From the NCBI RefSeq assembly GCF_000974445.1, contig NZ_BBOJ01000017.1:186001-250000 (forward strand): a stretch of 64,000 bases of DNA, written 5' to 3'. Source of the DNA: Lentzea aerocolonigenes. Its GTDB lineage: Bacteria > Actinomycetota > Actinomycetes > Mycobacteriales > Pseudonocardiaceae. Of the stretch, positions 7,121 to 15,613 are shown piece after piece. Made by a program: the position numbers and the translations under genes. A model generated the notes under the pieces. The model was not told the origin of the DNA and did no database searches. It saw only the letters and a program-made list of their open reading frames with translations. Within the stretch, counting starts at the first letter, position 1. Every line of letters begins with the position of its first letter.

Positions 7121-7885
7121 GTGCCACGGCCCAAACACGTCCCCGCGGACGATCTGAATCTGCCCGACGCGCTGGCGCCGGACCGCCCCAAGGGCGACCA
7201 GCTCAGGGAGATTCTGGAGACCGTCGCGACCGACGCCGGGCCTGGCAGGCTGATTCCGTCGGAACGTTTTCTGGCCGAGCACTACCAAATCTCCAGAAGC
7301 ACGGTCCGGCTGGTGATAAACCGGTTGGTGGCGGACGGGCAACTGTACCGCCAGCACGGCAACGCCACCTTCACGGCGGAGCGTCCGCCCAGGCAGATCG
7401 ACATGCTGACCTCGTTCACCGAGGACATCAAGGCACGCGGCGCGGTACCTGGAACAAAGGTGTTGCTGGCACTCGTGGAATCCGCGGGCGCACAGATCGC
7501 GGGCCGTCTGAACATTCCTCCGGGTGCGCCGATTTTCCGCCTGGAACGACTCCGTCTGGTCGATGACGAACCATTCGCGCTGGAACGCACGAACCTTTCG
7601 CTCGACCAGTTCCCCGGAATCGACGAGCTCGACTGGGCCGCGATGTCGCTGCACAAGACGCTCGAAGAGCGGTTCGGCGTCGTTCCGGAGTGGAATGACA
7701 CGGCCATCAGCGCCGAATTGCCGCAGCCACCGGACGCCGCGCTGCTGCAGATCGAGCCGAGCCAGCCGTGCCTCGTGCTGAGCGGCACGCTGCACTCGGC
7801 GGACGGCCGGGTGATCGAGGCGGGACGTTCGCTCTACCGGGCCGACCGCTACACCGTGTTCACCACCGCGCGCCGCTCGCGGTGA
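7121..7885 (+). CDS. GntR-family (HutC/UTRA) transcriptional regulator
   Basis: The N-terminal winged helix (LIPSERFLAEHYQISRSTVR) is followed by a UTRA ligand-binding domain from about residue 80 (MLTSFTEDIKARG, RLRLVDDEPFALERTNL). This is the architecture of HutC-type sensors of sugars or sugar phosphates. I place the start at the GTG at 7121; a GTG 18 bases earlier lacks a ribosome site. The gene converges with, and overlaps by 37 bases, the last gene of a PTS operon. A 20-bp palindrome of HutC type lies upstream of that operon, so this protein is the natural repressor candidate, presumably relieved by the transported sugar phosphate. Confidence 0.85.
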   Translation: MPRPKHVPADDLNLPDALAPDRPKGDQLREILETVATDAGPGRLIPSERFLAEHYQISRSTVRLVINRLVADGQLYRQHGNATFTAERPPRQIDMLTSFTEDIKARGAVPGTKVLLALVESAGAQIAGRLNIPPGAPIFRLERLRLVDDEPFALERTNLSLDQFPGIDELDWAAMSLHKTLEERFGVVPEWNDTAISAELPQPPDAALLQIEPSQPCLVLSGTLHSADGRVIEAGRSLYRADRYTVFTTARRSR

Positions 7886-9147
7886 GCGTGCAGCAGCTCC
7901 GCGCAGCGATTCACCACCACGTCGGCTGAACCCTGTTCCACCAGCGCGATGTAGGACTCGTAGAGCCCGTCGCGGTAGGCGTCGTGGTCCGGCAGGTAGC
8001 CGAAGTAGCCGTTGGTGTAGCCGATCACCCTGGTGTGCGCGAACGGGCTGGCCGCCCTGATCCGCAGCGCGATCGAGGAGAACAGCTCGAACGGCGTGTG
8101 CAACCAGGCGATCTCACCCAGCGACACGACGGTGACCGGTATTTCCGCCTCCCCGGCCAGACCTTCCGCGGCCAGGGTCGAGAGCATCAGCGTTCCCTCG
8201 TACCGGGTGCGCGCGACGCGGACGGCCGGGTCGTTCTCCCCGCCTGACAACACCTTCCGCCACCCGAGTTCCGCCCCTTCACGCAGCCGCCGGCACTCCG
8301 GGATCGAGGGCAACGCGCGGTAGGGCAGGCGCAACGTGGTCCGCGTCAGCCGGACCGGGCCGTCGACCGGACGCCCGGACGGCAGCAGGCGCGTGATCGA
8401 CTCGGCGAGCAGGCCGCCGAGCGCCGTCATCTCGGCGTAGCCGCGGCCGCGCCGGACGAACCGTGAGCTGGCGTCGCCCGCCGCGCCCTGCAGGAACGCG
8501 ACCACCGGGGCGTGCGCGGCCAGCTCGCGGCGGGCGACCCCCGGCCAGTCCGCCGACCAGGCGAGGTTGTCGGGACCGAGAACGGTCGGGTGGCTCGCGT
8601 AGTCGAAGAGCATGGCCGCCACACTGCCGTCGAGGTGGTGCAACGTGAGCACCCCCACCGATCCGTCGTGCGGTCCGTCGTGCCGGTGCCGGTTCGCACC
8701 GATCCGCGCGGCCATCCCCTCGTTCCAGCGCGCGACCACCGGTGTCCGCTGTGGACAGAGCTGGCGCGCAGCCTCCCGCACCTGGTCCACCAGGCGGCCG
8801 ACCAGCTCGGGTTCCAGCTCGGCAGGCAGTCCCGGGTGGATCGACCCGGTCCACCCGTCCGGCCCGGAATGCGTGTGTGAGGCGCACACCAGCACGCGCT
8901 CGGCGGGCACGCCCGTCTCCGCCGCGACCGCGGCGGTCAGTGCGTCGGTGAGCGCGACGTCGGCCGCCAGCGCGTCGAGCGTCACCCAGACCACGCCCGG
9001 ATCGTCGTCCGAGGACAACCAGACCAGCGTCGCCTCCAGGTCGTCGTGCACGCCGGTGGCGACGCCCTCCCTGGCCAGGTAGCCGCCCATCGGGTGGCCC
9101 GGTCCCGGTGTGATCACCGTGCGCCCGGCCGCGAGCAGGAGCGTCAT
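7849..9147 (-). CDS. neutral ceramidase-like amidohydrolase
   Basis: The 432-residue protein matches the N-terminal catalytic part of neutral/alkaline non-lysosomal ceramidases. It begins with TPGPGHPMGGYLAREG, then has CASHTHSGPDG and FDYASHPTVLG with histidines that would bind zinc, and FLQGAAGDASSR. The conserved start near residue 10 and the absence of a signal peptide suggest a cytoplasmic enzyme. It is the last gene of a mannose-family PTS operon and overlaps the IIA gene by 4 bases. A likely job is hydrolysis of an amide bond in an imported N-acylated amino sugar or glycoconjugate; the substrate is inferred from context only. Confidence 0.75.
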   Translation of the reverse strand: MTLLLAAGRTVITPGPGHPMGGYLAREGVATGVHDDLEATLVWLSSDDDPGVVWVTLDALAADVALTDALTAAVAAETGVPAERVLVCASHTHSGPDGWTGSIHPGLPAELEPELVGRLVDQVREAARQLCPQRTPVVARWNEGMAARIGANRHRHDGPHDGSVGVLTLHHLDGSVAAMLFDYASHPTVLGPDNLAWSADWPGVARRELAAHAPVVAFLQGAAGDASSRFVRRGRGYAEMTALGGLLAESITRLLPSGRPVDGPVRLTRTTLRLPYRALPSIPECRRLREGAELGWRKVLSGGENDPAVRVARTRYEGTLMLSTLAAEGLAGEAEIPVTVVSLGEIAWLHTPFELFSSIALRIRAASPFAHTRVIGYTNGYFGYLPDHDAYRDGLYESYIALVEQGSADVVVNRCAELLHAHRERRAVVNTV

Positions 9148-9527
9148 CGGGTCAGCACCGGTTCGACCAGAACCCCGTCCCGTCCCGCCGACAGCGCGCG
9201 CCCGGCCAGTTCGTCCACGTCACCGTTGCGCACCAACACCTCCAGCACCATCGGCAGGTTGAGACCGGTCACGATCCTCATCCCCTCCCGGCGCGCGGCG
9301 AGCAGCTTCGCCCGGTTGGCGGGCGTGCCACCGGGTAGATCCACCAGCACCAGCACGGCAGCATCGCCGGTCAGGGCCGCGAGCCGTTCGCCGTAGGAGT
9401 CCGGGTCTTCTGCGGGGCCGAGCTCGCAGACGGCGAGCCGGGACTGCGGGCCCAGCACGAGCTCGGCCGCGCCGGCGACTCCGGACGGCAAGGCGCCGTG
9501 CCCGGCCAGGACGACGGGGATGGTCAT
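9144..9527 (-). CDS. PTS mannose-family EIIA component
   Basis: This 127-residue protein has the EIIA-Man fold signature VVLAGHGALPSGV, in which H10 is the histidine phosphorylated by HPr, followed by the VDLPGGTPANRAKLLAAR segment. It would relay phosphate to the EIIB encoded two genes upstream. It begins 9 bases after the IIC-IID stop codon and is translationally coupled to the ceramidase-like gene by an ATGA overlap. Confidence 0.9.
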   Translation of the reverse strand: MTIPVVLAGHGALPSGVAGAAELVLGPQSRLAVCELGPAEDPDSYGERLAALTGDAAVLVLVDLPGGTPANRAKLLAARREGMRIVTGLNLPMVLEVLVRNGDVDELAGRALSAGRDGVLVEPVLTR

Positions 9528-9536
9528 CGGCGGTTC

Positions 9537-11144
9537 CTAACTCTTCGGCACGGCGGGTGCGAACCAGCCCAGCCAGCCCAGCGTCACGCCCACGGCGACG
9601 ACAATGCCGATGACCAGCACGGGCTTGAGCCTCGCCTTGGTCAGCAACAGGTACGCCCCGGCGGTGACCAGAACAGGAAGCAGGTGGGGCAGCAGGTCGT
9701 CGAGCCGCTCCTGGATCGGCACGGTCTGCGTGACCTGCTGACCGTCGACGCTCGTGGTCTGCCGGTAGGTCAGCGTCGTGACGACCTTGACGCTCAACGG
9801 GATGAAGCCTCCGAGCACGACGAACCCGAGCACGGTCGCGCCCTGCGAGAGGCGGTCCAGCGCACCGATGGCGAAGCGGGCGGCCAGCCTCTTGCCCTCG
9901 CGGTAGGCGAAACGGAACTGCCAGCGGCGCACCAGCGCGTACGGCACCAGCACCATCACCATCGCGAACGCGGGCCCGAACCAGTTGCCCTGCAACGCGA
10001 GCGACGCGCCGATGGTGAAGACGATGCTGTTGTACAGCGCGAAGACGAGCGTGTCACCGATCCCGGCGAGCGGCCCCATCAACGCGACCTTGGTGCCCTC
10101 GGCGGACTCGGGCGACCGCGCCTCCTCCAGCGCGATGGCCGACCCGAGGATCAACGGCCCGCCCACCAGCACCGAGGTGTTGAAGAACTGCATGTGCCGT
10201 TGCAGGCCCAGCGCGTAGTCCTGCTTGTCCGGGTAGAGCTTGCGCAGCACGGGTTCCATGGCGTACGCGAAACCGAGCCCCTGCATCCGCTCGTAGTTCC
10301 ACGAGATCTGGCTCGACCAGAAGTACCGGCGGAACGACCTCCTGACGTCCTGGTCCGTCAGCCGCCTGTCCACTTCGGACACCTCTTCCGGCACGGGCGC
10401 CGGTGCCGGCCGATCAGCCCTGCCGACGACCAGGAACGCGATCGCGACGCCCAGCATCGCGATGCCCAGCACCGGGACGTCCATGTACGCGAACGCCACG
10501 AACCCGATGAGCAACAGGTACCAGTACCTCGACAGCTGCATCATCGACAGCAGCAACGCGAAGCCCACCGCCGGCAACAGCGACCCGGCGAGCGTCATGC
10601 CGTTCACGAAACCCTGCGGAATCCCCTTGGTGAGGTTCTCGACGACACCGCTGGACGCGGTCAGTGCCGCGAGGAACGTGGGAATCGCGCGAACCCCGCA
10701 CCACGGCACGAGACCGAGCCAGTGGATCCTGGCCAGACCACGCGCGTCCCCCGACGCGGCGTAGTGGTCCGCCCGGTGCACCAGCCCCGTCGTGATCATC
10801 TTGCCCACGGGGTCCAAGGCGGACAACAGGATCGCGGCGGGCAGGGCCACCGCGATCCCGACCGCCACCTGAGCGCTCAGTGGTCCGGCCGCACTCCCCG
10901 CGAGCGCGGTGCCGACGATGGCTCCGGTCTGGTAGTCCGGAATCGTCGCGCCGCCGTACTGGTAGACCCCCAATGCAACCAGTTCGAGCGTCGCGCCGAT
11001 CGCCATGCCGAGCAAAGGGTCACCGATGATGAGACCGGCCACTGAGCCCGCCACGAGGGGACGTCCCGCGAAGAGCAGGAACGGCCCCAGAACGTCGTAC
11101 GTGCAGATGATTGCCCACAGCGTCAAAGCCAGCGCGACGATCAT
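9537..11144 (-). CDS. fused PTS mannose-family EIIC-EIID permease
   Basis: In mannose-type PTS systems IIC and IID are normally separate membrane proteins. Here one 535-residue chain contains both. Residues 1 to about 245 are a multi-helix IIC (GDPLLGMAIGATLELVALG, the family's GIxLGxTLELxxLG-like region). A charged linker rich in P, V and E then leads into IID (RRSFRRYFWSSQISWNYERMQGLGFAYAM, MGPLAGIGDTLVFALYNSI) with further helices at the C-terminus. The protein would form the channel for the sugar. It lies 6 bases downstream of IIB. A sequencing frameshift cannot explain the fusion, because the linker reads through cleanly. Confidence 0.88.
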   Translation of the reverse strand: MIVALALTLWAIICTYDVLGPFLLFAGRPLVAGSVAGLIIGDPLLGMAIGATLELVALGVYQYGGATIPDYQTGAIVGTALAGSAAGPLSAQVAVGIAVALPAAILLSALDPVGKMITTGLVHRADHYAASGDARGLARIHWLGLVPWCGVRAIPTFLAALTASSGVVENLTKGIPQGFVNGMTLAGSLLPAVGFALLLSMMQLSRYWYLLLIGFVAFAYMDVPVLGIAMLGVAIAFLVVGRADRPAPAPVPEEVSEVDRRLTDQDVRRSFRRYFWSSQISWNYERMQGLGFAYAMEPVLRKLYPDKQDYALGLQRHMQFFNTSVLVGGPLILGSAIALEEARSPESAEGTKVALMGPLAGIGDTLVFALYNSIVFTIGASLALQGNWFGPAFAMVMVLVPYALVRRWQFRFAYREGKRLAARFAIGALDRLSQGATVLGFVVLGGFIPLSVKVVTTLTYRQTTSVDGQQVTQTVPIQERLDDLLPHLLPVLVTAGAYLLLTKARLKPVLVIGIVVAVGVTLGWLGWFAPAVPKS

Positions 11145-11150
11145 CCGCGG

Positions 11151-11627
11151 TTACAGCCCTTTCCGGTCGAGCAGCGAGGTGAAGTCGGCTGCCTTGTCGC
11201 GCGGCATCATCTGCGCCACCACGGGAATCCCCGCCGCGGCGAGCCGGCGGTAGCCTGCCGCGTCCTGCGGGGTCACCGCGATCGACCGGGTGACCATCGT
11301 GTAGCTCTCGCCGGGGCGGGGTGCGACGTTCCCGACGTTGACCACCCGTGGCCGCACCCCACCCTCGACGAGCCGGAACGCGTCTGCCGGATGCTTCGCG
11401 ATGAGCATCACGTCCTCCCCCCAGACGCGTTCCACCACCTCGGCGACCGTGAGCACTTCGGTCGGCAGCCCCCTTGCCGCCTGCGGGAGCAACATCCGCT
11501 GCAGATCGTCACCGGCCACCTCGTCGTTGCAGACGACCAGCCGCCGCACTCCGAGACCCCCCGTCCACGCGACCGTCACCTGTCCGTGGATCAACCGGTT
11601 GTCGACGCGCAGATGTGCACCCGCCAT
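11151..11627 (-). CDS. PTS mannose-family EIIB component
   Basis: The 158-residue protein carries the EIIB-Man active-site motif DNRLIHGQVTVAW, with H14 as the phosphorylated histidine, plus MLIAKHPADAFRLVEGG and VNVGNVAPRPG. I chose the ATG at 11627 because GGGGGAG lies 5 bases upstream; a GTG two codons earlier would overlap that site. It is the first gene of the PTS operon, with the HutC-type palindrome 33 bases upstream of the start, where it would block transcription. Confidence 0.9.
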   Translation of the reverse strand: MAGAHLRVDNRLIHGQVTVAWTGGLGVRRLVVCNDEVAGDDLQRMLLPQAARGLPTEVLTVAEVVERVWGEDVMLIAKHPADAFRLVEGGVRPRVVNVGNVAPRPGESYTMVTRSIAVTPQDAAGYRRLAAAGIPVVAQMMPRDKAADFTSLLDRKGL

Positions 11628-11659
11628 GCCCACTCCCCCTGGTCAACCGAGCAGGTTCG

Positions 11660-11679
11660 ATACTGGTGTAAACCAGTAT
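11660..11679. promoter_or_regulatory. HutC/DasR-type operator of the PTS operon
   Basis: ATACTGGTGTAAACCAGTAT consists of perfect 8-bp arms around GTAA. The ACTGGT...ACCAGT core is typical of HutC-subfamily GntR sites such as the DasR dre element. The likely ligand is the GntR regulator at the other end of the operon; a global DasR homologue is the alternative. Confidence 0.75.
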
Positions 11680-11718
11680 TGGCTGTCAATGGGAACCGCG
11701 GAAACCGCCCGATCGACG

Positions 11719-11751
11719 ACGGCCCGGTACCTCGCCGAGGTACCGGGCCGT
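11719..11751 (-). terminator. strong terminator of the tachylectin operon
   Basis: A perfect 15-bp stem with a GCC loop lies 15 bases after the last lectin gene and upstream of the PTS promoter. It insulates the two operons. No T-tract follows. Confidence 0.75.
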
Positions 11752-11766
11752 GGGTCGTGCGGCAGA

Positions 11767-13689
11767 TCAGCCGAGCTTGCCGCCGGTGAACTGCAGCGGC
11801 GCCGCCGGATCAGGCGTCACCGACGCCGTCCACAGGTGGGCGTTGGTGTCGTCCCTCGCAACGAGCGCGACGTCGCCCGCCCGCGTCAGCCCGAGGCCTG
11901 GCAGGAAGCGGAACGCAGGCGGGTCCGGCACGACCCGCGCCCACGGGTGGAAGTCCCGCCCGCCCGCGGCCTTCGAGGTCGTCACCAGCGGCCGGCCGCC
12001 GGCGAGCACCGTCACGGCCGTCGAACCGTTCGGCAGCACCTGAGCGTCCATCGAGGTGCTGTCGAGCCAGTCGGGGAGCGCCCCGCCGACGAGCTCCCAG
12101 GTGGCCTCGAACCCCGACCGGTCCGCCTTCTCGCGCAGGAGCCCGATCTCGTTCTTCTCGTTCTGGATGAAGGTGCTGACGGCGAGGATGCCGTCCTGCC
12201 CGTCCCCGGCCAGTGCGACCACGGCGGACCTGTTGATCAGAGTGCCCTTGCGCACCGGAATGGCGCCAGGGGTGTGCCGGAACCACTCCGTCGAGCGATC
12301 GGTCGTGAAGGCGATCGTCGTCTCGTCGCCCCGGCTGATCACCGACGGCGTGATGAGGTAGTTCGAGCTGACCTCACCGAACGGGCGCCACGCGCCGAAC
12401 TCGCCACTGGGCAGCTGCTCGCGGACGAACCCCCTGCCGCGCCGCGGGTTTTCGTTGTTCTGCCCCATGGCGTACAGCGCGAGGGTGCCGTCGGACCTGC
12501 GCACCACCGCCGGGGTCCCCGACAGCCCGCCCTTGAGGGACACCGGCGCTTGCCACTGGCCGTTCTTCAACGTGAAGAGCTTGGCGTCCCCCGTCTCGTA
12601 CTCGGTGACGCCGATGACCGCGGTACCGGCCTCGTCGTCGTACACCGGGGACGAGACGCCGCCGAACTGGCTGCCGACGACGCGCGTGGCCCAGCCCGAT
12701 CCGGTCGAGTAGGTGTCGACGACCTCCCTGTTGCCGTTGACCCCCACCACGTGCGTGCTGCCCGATCCGGGCGTGATGTACCGGGCCGGGCTGCTGGGAC
12801 TGCCCCAGCCACCCACCGGGGCGGGTTGCCTCAGGCCGTTCACCGCGCAGTCGTTCGTCGTGGCCGTGATGTCGATGTCGGTGCCCCACCCGGAACCGAC
12901 CACCAAGCCCCCGGACGTCCACTGGCCGTAGCTGTCGGACTCGTCGTACTTGTTCCACAGCAGCTGCCCGGTGTCCGGACGCACCGCGTAGTAGGCGTCA
13001 CCGCCCGCGGAGAACAGCTTGCTGTGGCCCTGCCACCCTGCGGCGGACTGGTCGTACGCCATGAACCGCTCGGTGCCGCGGTGGTAGCGGAACCGGTGCA
13101 GGGCGCCGGAGCTGTCCCGTGCCTGCAGGCCGCCGCTGCCGCTCGCGGCGATCAGGTCGAACCGGCTCCAGCCCACGTCGAGCACTCGTCCGCTGCCCGG
13201 CGCCCACTGGCGCGCGTCCTGCTCGTAGTGCCACCAGCGCAACTGGTCGCCTTCGAGCGTGTAGAACGAGCCGTCGACATCCACCGTGATCTTGCCGCGG
13301 TTCGCCGGCTCGACGAACTTCTGCCAGCCCCAGCCGAACGTCTCGTACTGTCCACCGCCGGGGAACGTGTCCCAGCCGCTGCCGTTGTAGCGCAACCGCC
13401 GCAGCTCACCGCCCGTGGTGATGTTGAACAGCCAGCCGTTCGGACCGGCGAAGGTCTTGCCGCCCCAGCCCCAGCCGACCTGCGTGGCACCCGTCCAGTT
13501 GAACGACCCGTCGGCAGCCCCCGCGTGCTGGTAGCGCCACAGGTCACCGTCGGCCTGCATGGTGAAGATGTTGGCGACCGGCTTGCAGGACAGGTACGCC
13601 GCGGTGGCCGTGCCTGCCCCGCTGACCACCGCGGTGACCGTCGTCGCGATCGTCGCCGCGGCGAGCCCCAGCGCCTTGAACCTCTTCAC
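11767..13689 (-). CDS. secreted tachylectin/beta-propeller protein, fourth paralogue
   Basis: This 640-residue protein is the last gene of the four-gene array and starts at a GTG one base beyond the preceding stop. A signal peptide (LGLAAATIATTVTAVVSGAGTATA) is followed by a tachylectin-2-like five-bladed propeller of about 230 residues. Its repeats contain GWGWGGKTFAG, GWGWQKFVE and GWSRFDLIAA. A cysteine at the start (LSCKPV) and one at the end (TTNDC) probably close the ring. The C-terminal 380 residues form a second repeat domain (TPAVVRRSDGTLALYAMG, VREQLPSGEFGAWRPFG) that resembles PLL-type lectin propellers. Glycan binding outside the cell is likely. The ligand is unknown. Confidence 0.8.
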   Translation of the reverse strand: MKRFKALGLAAATIATTVTAVVSGAGTATAAYLSCKPVANIFTMQADGDLWRYQHAGAADGSFNWTGATQVGWGWGGKTFAGPNGWLFNITTGGELRRLRYNGSGWDTFPGGGQYETFGWGWQKFVEPANRGKITVDVDGSFYTLEGDQLRWWHYEQDARQWAPGSGRVLDVGWSRFDLIAASGSGGLQARDSSGALHRFRYHRGTERFMAYDQSAAGWQGHSKLFSAGGDAYYAVRPDTGQLLWNKYDESDSYGQWTSGGLVVGSGWGTDIDITATTNDCAVNGLRQPAPVGGWGSPSSPARYITPGSGSTHVVGVNGNREVVDTYSTGSGWATRVVGSQFGGVSSPVYDDEAGTAVIGVTEYETGDAKLFTLKNGQWQAPVSLKGGLSGTPAVVRRSDGTLALYAMGQNNENPRRGRGFVREQLPSGEFGAWRPFGEVSSNYLITPSVISRGDETTIAFTTDRSTEWFRHTPGAIPVRKGTLINRSAVVALAGDGQDGILAVSTFIQNEKNEIGLLREKADRSGFEATWELVGGALPDWLDSTSMDAQVLPNGSTAVTVLAGGRPLVTTSKAAGGRDFHPWARVVPDPPAFRFLPGLGLTRAGDVALVARDDTNAHLWTASVTPDPAAPLQFTGGKLG

Positions 13690-13690
13690 G

Positions 13691-15613
13691 TCACGCCACC
13701 TGCCTTCCGTTGAACGACAGCGCGGCTGCCGGGTCCTGCGGGACGCCCGCCTCGAACAGGTAGTAGGAGCCGTTGCCGGTCACCGCGGCCACGGACACGA
13801 ACCCGCCGGTCATCCGGATGCTGGTCGGCTCGGTGAACTCGGCGTTCAGGCCCTCTGCGCTGACCTGCTGCCACGGGTGGAACTCGGTGCTGGTGGCAGC
13901 ACCCTTCGACGTGGTCACGTAGACCTTGCCGCCGGCGGTCAGCGAGACCGCGAGCGCTCCGTTCGGCAGGACCACCGCGTCGAGTTGCCCGCTCTCGGAG
14001 TCGGGTGCACCCGGCAGGTCGGGCAGGAACCTCTCGGTGTCCTCGAAGTCGCTGCGGTCGGCCAGCTCGTGGATCACGAAGGCACCGTGACCGGCGCCTT
14101 CGCCGAAGCGGGGACCCACGTCGACCAGCAGCATGCGGTCCTGCGCGTCCTTCACGAGCTTGGGCCTCGGGCTCACCACGGACGGGAGCGGGCCCAGCCA
14201 GCGCACCACACCGTCGGACTGGGTGCGGAACAACGAGCTCCGGCCGTCCGCACTCCGGCCGACGACCGTGACCTGGTCGCCGCGTCCGATCACGCTCGGC
14301 GTCTCGGTGAAGGACCCGGTGCCGAACCTCCTCCACGCCAGGAAGTCGCCGTTCGGGAGCTGCTCGCGGTAGTGGAGCTGCCCTTCGCCCATCGCGTAGA
14401 CGACCAGCGTGCCGTCCGGCCGGCGGACCAGCGCCGGAGCCACCTGCATCGCGCCCTTGAGCGACTGGAAGCCCTGGAACGAGCCACCCACCAACGTGTT
14501 CACCTCGACGTCACCGGTCTGGAGCCGGGTGGCGCCGAACGTCTCCGTGCCGGAGGACGGGCCGGGCACCACGTTCGAGACGCCGCTGAAGCTGCCGCTG
14601 AACGGCTCGAAGACCCAGTAGCCCATGCCGCTGTCACGCAGGTCGGTGACGCGGTTGTCGGGCATGACCCGGACGAGGTGCGTGGCACCGTTCGGGCTCA
14701 CCTGCGAGATCGGCATTGCGCCCTGGTCCGCGACCTCCGGGTTCCTCGGCACCCAGTTGCCGGGGGACGAGCAGTCCGACGTGGTCGCGGTGATGTCGAC
14801 GTCGGTGCCCCAGTCGTGGCCGATCACCCGGCCCAGGGTGACCTTCCACCCGTTGTCCGAGGTCTCCGAGTAACTGTTCCACCTCAGCTCTCCGACGCCT
14901 GGCTGCACCGTGTAGTAGATGTCGCCGCCGGGGGAGAACAGCTTGGTGGTCGCCTGCCAGGTGTAGTTGTGCTCCTTCTTGTAGAGGACGAAGCGCTCGC
15001 TCACGCGGTCGTAGCGGAAGTGGTGCAGCACGTAGCTGGCGTCACTCGCCTTGAGGCCGCCCTGACCGCTGGCGGCGATCATCCTGAACTGGCCCCAGCC
15101 CGTGTCGAGCACCCGTCCGCTGCCCGGCGCCCACGTGCGCGCCTGGTGGTCGAAGAACCACCAGCGCAGCTGGTCGCCCTCGAGCGTGTAGATGGAGCCG
15201 TCCGAGTCGACGGTGATCTTGCCGCGGTTCGCGGTCTCGACGAACTTCTGCCAGCCCCAGCCGATCGTCTCGTACTGACCACCGCCCGGCTGCGTGTCCC
15301 AGCCGTTTCCGTTGTACCGCAACCGGCGCAGCTCGCCGCCCGTGGTGATGTTGAACAGCCAGCCGTTCGGACCGGCGAACGTCTTGCCGCCCCAGCCCCA
15401 GCCGACCTGCTTGGCACCAGCCCAGCTGAACGACCCTCCGGTCGGGTCGGCGTGCTGGTACAGCCACAGGTCACCGTCCGCCTGCGTGGTGAAGATGTTC
15501 GCGACGGGACCGCACGACGCGGCGGACGCGGTGCCCGTGCTCATCGCGGCCGTCGCGGTGATCGTCGTCGCGAGCGTCGCCGCGGCGATCCCCAGTGCCT
15601 TCAACCTCTTCAT
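13691..15613 (-). CDS. secreted tachylectin/beta-propeller protein, third paralogue
   Basis: The 640-residue protein has the same plan as its neighbours: signal peptide (LGIAAATLATTITATAAMSTGTASA), tachylectin-like propeller (GWGWGGKTFAG, GWGQFRMIAASGQG, closing TTSDC) and a second propeller-like domain (APALVRRPDGTLVVYAMG, YREQLPNGDFLAWRRFG). It overlaps the preceding gene by 4 bases (ATGA). Compared with the fourth copy, the first domain is nearly unchanged while the second differs much more, for instance in the region after DC. The paralogues may therefore share a scaffold but bind different ligands through the second domain. That is inference. Confidence 0.8.
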   Translation of the reverse strand: MKRLKALGIAAATLATTITATAAMSTGTASAASCGPVANIFTTQADGDLWLYQHADPTGGSFSWAGAKQVGWGWGGKTFAGPNGWLFNITTGGELRRLRYNGNGWDTQPGGGQYETIGWGWQKFVETANRGKITVDSDGSIYTLEGDQLRWWFFDHQARTWAPGSGRVLDTGWGQFRMIAASGQGGLKASDASYVLHHFRYDRVSERFVLYKKEHNYTWQATTKLFSPGGDIYYTVQPGVGELRWNSYSETSDNGWKVTLGRVIGHDWGTDVDITATTSDCSSPGNWVPRNPEVADQGAMPISQVSPNGATHLVRVMPDNRVTDLRDSGMGYWVFEPFSGSFSGVSNVVPGPSSGTETFGATRLQTGDVEVNTLVGGSFQGFQSLKGAMQVAPALVRRPDGTLVVYAMGEGQLHYREQLPNGDFLAWRRFGTGSFTETPSVIGRGDQVTVVGRSADGRSSLFRTQSDGVVRWLGPLPSVVSPRPKLVKDAQDRMLLVDVGPRFGEGAGHGAFVIHELADRSDFEDTERFLPDLPGAPDSESGQLDAVVLPNGALAVSLTAGGKVYVTTSKGAATSTEFHPWQQVSAEGLNAEFTEPTSIRMTGGFVSVAAVTGNGSYYLFEAGVPQDPAAALSFNGRQVA

